Below are positions 5,436-6,646 of a stretch of 6,646 nucleotides of DNA, one piece after another. The stretch comes from Flavobacteriales bacterium UBA2426 (GTDB lineage: Bacteria > Bacteroidota > Bacteroidia > Flavobacteriales_F > PHOS-HE28), in the NCBI GenBank assembly GCA_002342985.1, contig DDRC01000180.1, positions 1 through 6,646 on the forward strand, read 5' to 3'. The notes beneath the pieces are model-generated. The model worked only from the letters and a program-made list of their open reading frames with translations. It searched no databases and was not told where the DNA came from. The number at the start of each line of letters is the position of its first letter. Positions within the stretch are counted from its first letter, which is position 1. Both the position numbers and the translations under genes were made by a program.

Positions 5436-6646
5436 ATGCACCTCAGCTCGTCCCGGGCACTGCGCCTGATCGCGGTCGCCCTCTTTCAAGTTTCGGCTTT
5501 CAACTTTCAGCTTTCAGCACAACGCCCCCCCGCACAGCCCCACGCCGGCGAGATCCTGCACCGCATGCAGAAGCTCAACGTGCTGGGCAGCGTGCTCTAC
5601 ATCGTGGCGCATCCCGATGACGAGAACACCCGCCTGATCGCCTGGCTGGCCAACGGCAAGAAGGTGCGCACCGGCAACCTCAGCCTTACCCGCGGCGACG
5701 GCGGACAGAACCTCATCGGTCCCGAGCTGGGCGATGCGCTGGGCATCATCCGCACGCAGGAGCTGCTAGAGGCGCGGCGCATCGATGGCGGCGAGCAGTT
5801 CTTCACCCGCGCGGTGGACTTCGGCTACAGCAAGAACGCCGCCGAGAGCTTCGAGAAGTGGGGCAAGCAGGAGGTGCTGAGCGATGTGGTGCGCGTGATC
5901 CGGATGTTCCGGCCGGACATCATCATCACCCGTTTCGCGCCCGACCGCAGTGCGGGGCACGGCCACCATGAGGCCAGCGCCATCCTCGCCGAGGAGGCCT
6001 TCGACCTGGCCGGCGACCCCAAGGCCTTTCCGGAGCAGTTGGAGCAAGGGCTGGAGGTGTGGCAACCGCGCCGCCTCTTCTTCAACGGCAGCACGTGGTG
6101 GAAGAAGGACCTGGCCGAGATCGCGAAGAACGACCCCGACTGGTTCACCGTGGACGTGGGCGGCTACGACCCGCTGCTGGGCCTGAGCTACACCGAGATC
6201 GCCGGACGCAGCCGCAGCATGCACAAGAGCCAGGGCTTCGGTGCGGCGGAAACGCGGGGGGAGATGCTGGAGTACCTGAAGCTCGTGAAAGGCGACCGGC
6301 CCAAGACGACGGACATCTTCGAGGGAATCGACATGACGTGGGGACGGGTGAAAGGAGGGAGTGCGATCACTAATGCGATCCAAGAAACCATTAGTTCATT
6401 TCAACCGGCTCGACCATACGGATCGATTCAGAAGCTCGAAAAGATCAATGAATCGATGCACAATTGCGTCGTGCACGATAGCCCATTCGGGTACAAGCTG
6501 AATGACTTGAACACGCTTGCTTTAGCCTGTACCGGTATCGTAACGGAAGCGTTATCGGCTAGCCCTTACGTTTCTGTCAGTGACTCCGTCGCCACCACTC
6601 TGAGCGTCATCAATCGCAGCCCAGGAAAAGCAGCCGTGTATGAAGT
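5436..6646 (+). CDS. Secreted PIG-L / LmbE-family zinc deacetylase (3' end outside window)
   Basis: This is a predicted zinc-dependent N-acetyl-sugar-type deacetylase, exported from the cytoplasm; the substrate is unknown. The frame is open for 403 codons from ATG 5436 to the window end. Residues 1-28 form a signal peptide with a likely cut at LSA|Q. The catalytic domain shows AHPDDEN (zinc ligands His59 and Asp62), LTRGDGGQNLIG, RTQELLEARRIDGGEQFFTRA and GHGHHEAS, where His178 aligns with the third zinc ligand of MshB-type enzymes. Further motifs, VDVGGYDPLLGLSYTEIAGRS and MHKSQGFG, are as I recall them from long Bacteroidota homologues of about 800 residues, so perhaps half the protein is present. 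The C-terminal part (ALACTGIVTEA, then TLSVINRS) also fits that group. Two oddities are a 7-nt repeat inside the signal-peptide codons and a drop in GC and codon bias near residue 300, without loss of frame. Confidence 0.92.
   Translation, partial: MHLSSSRALRLIAVALFQVSAFNFQLSAQRPPAQPHAGEILHRMQKLNVLGSVLYIVAHPDDENTRLIAWLANGKKVRTGNLSLTRGDGGQNLIGPELGDALGIIRTQELLEARRIDGGEQFFTRAVDFGYSKNAAESFEKWGKQEVLSDVVRVIRMFRPDIIITRFAPDRSAGHGHHEASAILAEEAFDLAGDPKAFPEQLEQGLEVWQPRRLFFNGSTWWKKDLAEIAKNDPDWFTVDVGGYDPLLGLSYTEIAGRSRSMHKSQGFGAAETRGEMLEYLKLVKGDRPKTTDIFEGIDMTWGRVKGGSAITNAIQETISSFQPARPYGSIQKLEKINESMHNCVVHDSPFGYKLNDLNTLALACTGIVTEALSASPYVSVSDSVATTLSVINRSPGKAAVYE
5483..5517 (+). repeat. Five 7-nt tandem units within the deacetylase signal-peptide codons
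   Basis: Five contiguous heptamers read CTTTCAA, GTTTCGG, CTTTCAA, CTTTCAG, CTTTCAG. The last three are near-identical and the second has diverged at three positions. They encode most of the segment FQVSAFNFQLSA, the hydrophobic end and cleavage region of the signal peptide. Because 7 is not a multiple of 3, loss or gain of a unit would shift the reading frame. The run is markedly more AT-rich than its surroundings. Confidence 0.85.
6345..6646 (+). other. Low-GC, altered-codon segment inside the deacetylase gene
   Basis: Counted by hand in 60-nt lines, GC is about 67% and 67% in 6181-6300, 58% in 6301-6360, then 47%, 43%, 52% and 55% in the next four lines. Over the last 97 codons about 55% end in G or C, and codons such as AAT, CAA, GAA, TTA and TCA appear often, whereas upstream genes use them rarely. 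The reading frame is unbroken and the protein still resembles its family. The true right end is outside the window. Confidence 0.75.

Noticed and set aside
6352..6375. AAGGAGG followed by an out-of-frame ATG at 6373, considered as a new gene start
   Set aside because: The purine run encodes a Lys-Gly-Gly stretch that fits the deacetylase family, and the ATG opens only about 40 codons in another frame before a stop.
6325..6646. Composition drop interpreted as a frameshift or pseudogene end
   Set aside because: The original frame continues open to the window edge and still encodes family-like motifs such as TLSVINRS, so the gene appears intact here.

Overview
The window looks like ordinary chromosomal DNA from a GC-rich member of the Bacteroidota, probably a Flavobacteriales-like environmental lineage. 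The evidence is of four kinds. The gene families are typical of the phylum: a short Cys-anchored lipoprotein, a LytS-type kinase with a LytTR regulator, and a long secreted PIG-L deacetylase. The starts lack Shine-Dalgarno sequences. Several starts have a TAnnTTC(G) box just upstream that resembles the Bacteroidota -7 element (TAnnTTTG). Coding GC is high (two coding lines counted by hand gave about 67%) with strong third-position G/C preference. This placement is inferred from family resemblance, not from a marker gene. All genes are on the + strand.

Layout: (1) 1-797, the C-terminal end of thymidylate synthase overlapping dihydrofolate reductase by ATGA, a nucleotide/folate pair. (2) 882-1676, a putative lipoprotein of unknown function with an internally repeated Cys...D(F/Y)G...Cys module, followed by a strong hairpin at 1695-1720. 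(3) 1835-3747, a two-component system: a four-TM LytS-like histidine kinase and, 11 bp on, a LytTR response regulator. (4) 3803-5419, a multi-pass GT-C/GT39-like membrane protein, then 16 bp on, from 5436 to beyond the window edge, a secreted PIG-L/LmbE-type zinc deacetylase.

How the genes may work together: ThyA makes dihydrofolate that FolA reduces back to tetrahydrofolate, so their coupling is expected. The kinase and regulator are a cognate pair with unknown targets. The membrane glycosyltransferase and the deacetylase are tightly spaced and could both act on envelope glycans, but that link rests on proximity alone.

I found no convincing undescribed multi-gene system. The observations most worth checking are both in the deacetylase gene. 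A 35-nt run of five 7-nt units encodes part of its signal peptide, where gain or loss of one unit would shift the frame. At about 6325-6365 the base composition drops from about 67% to about 50% GC while the reading frame and the recognisable homology continue.
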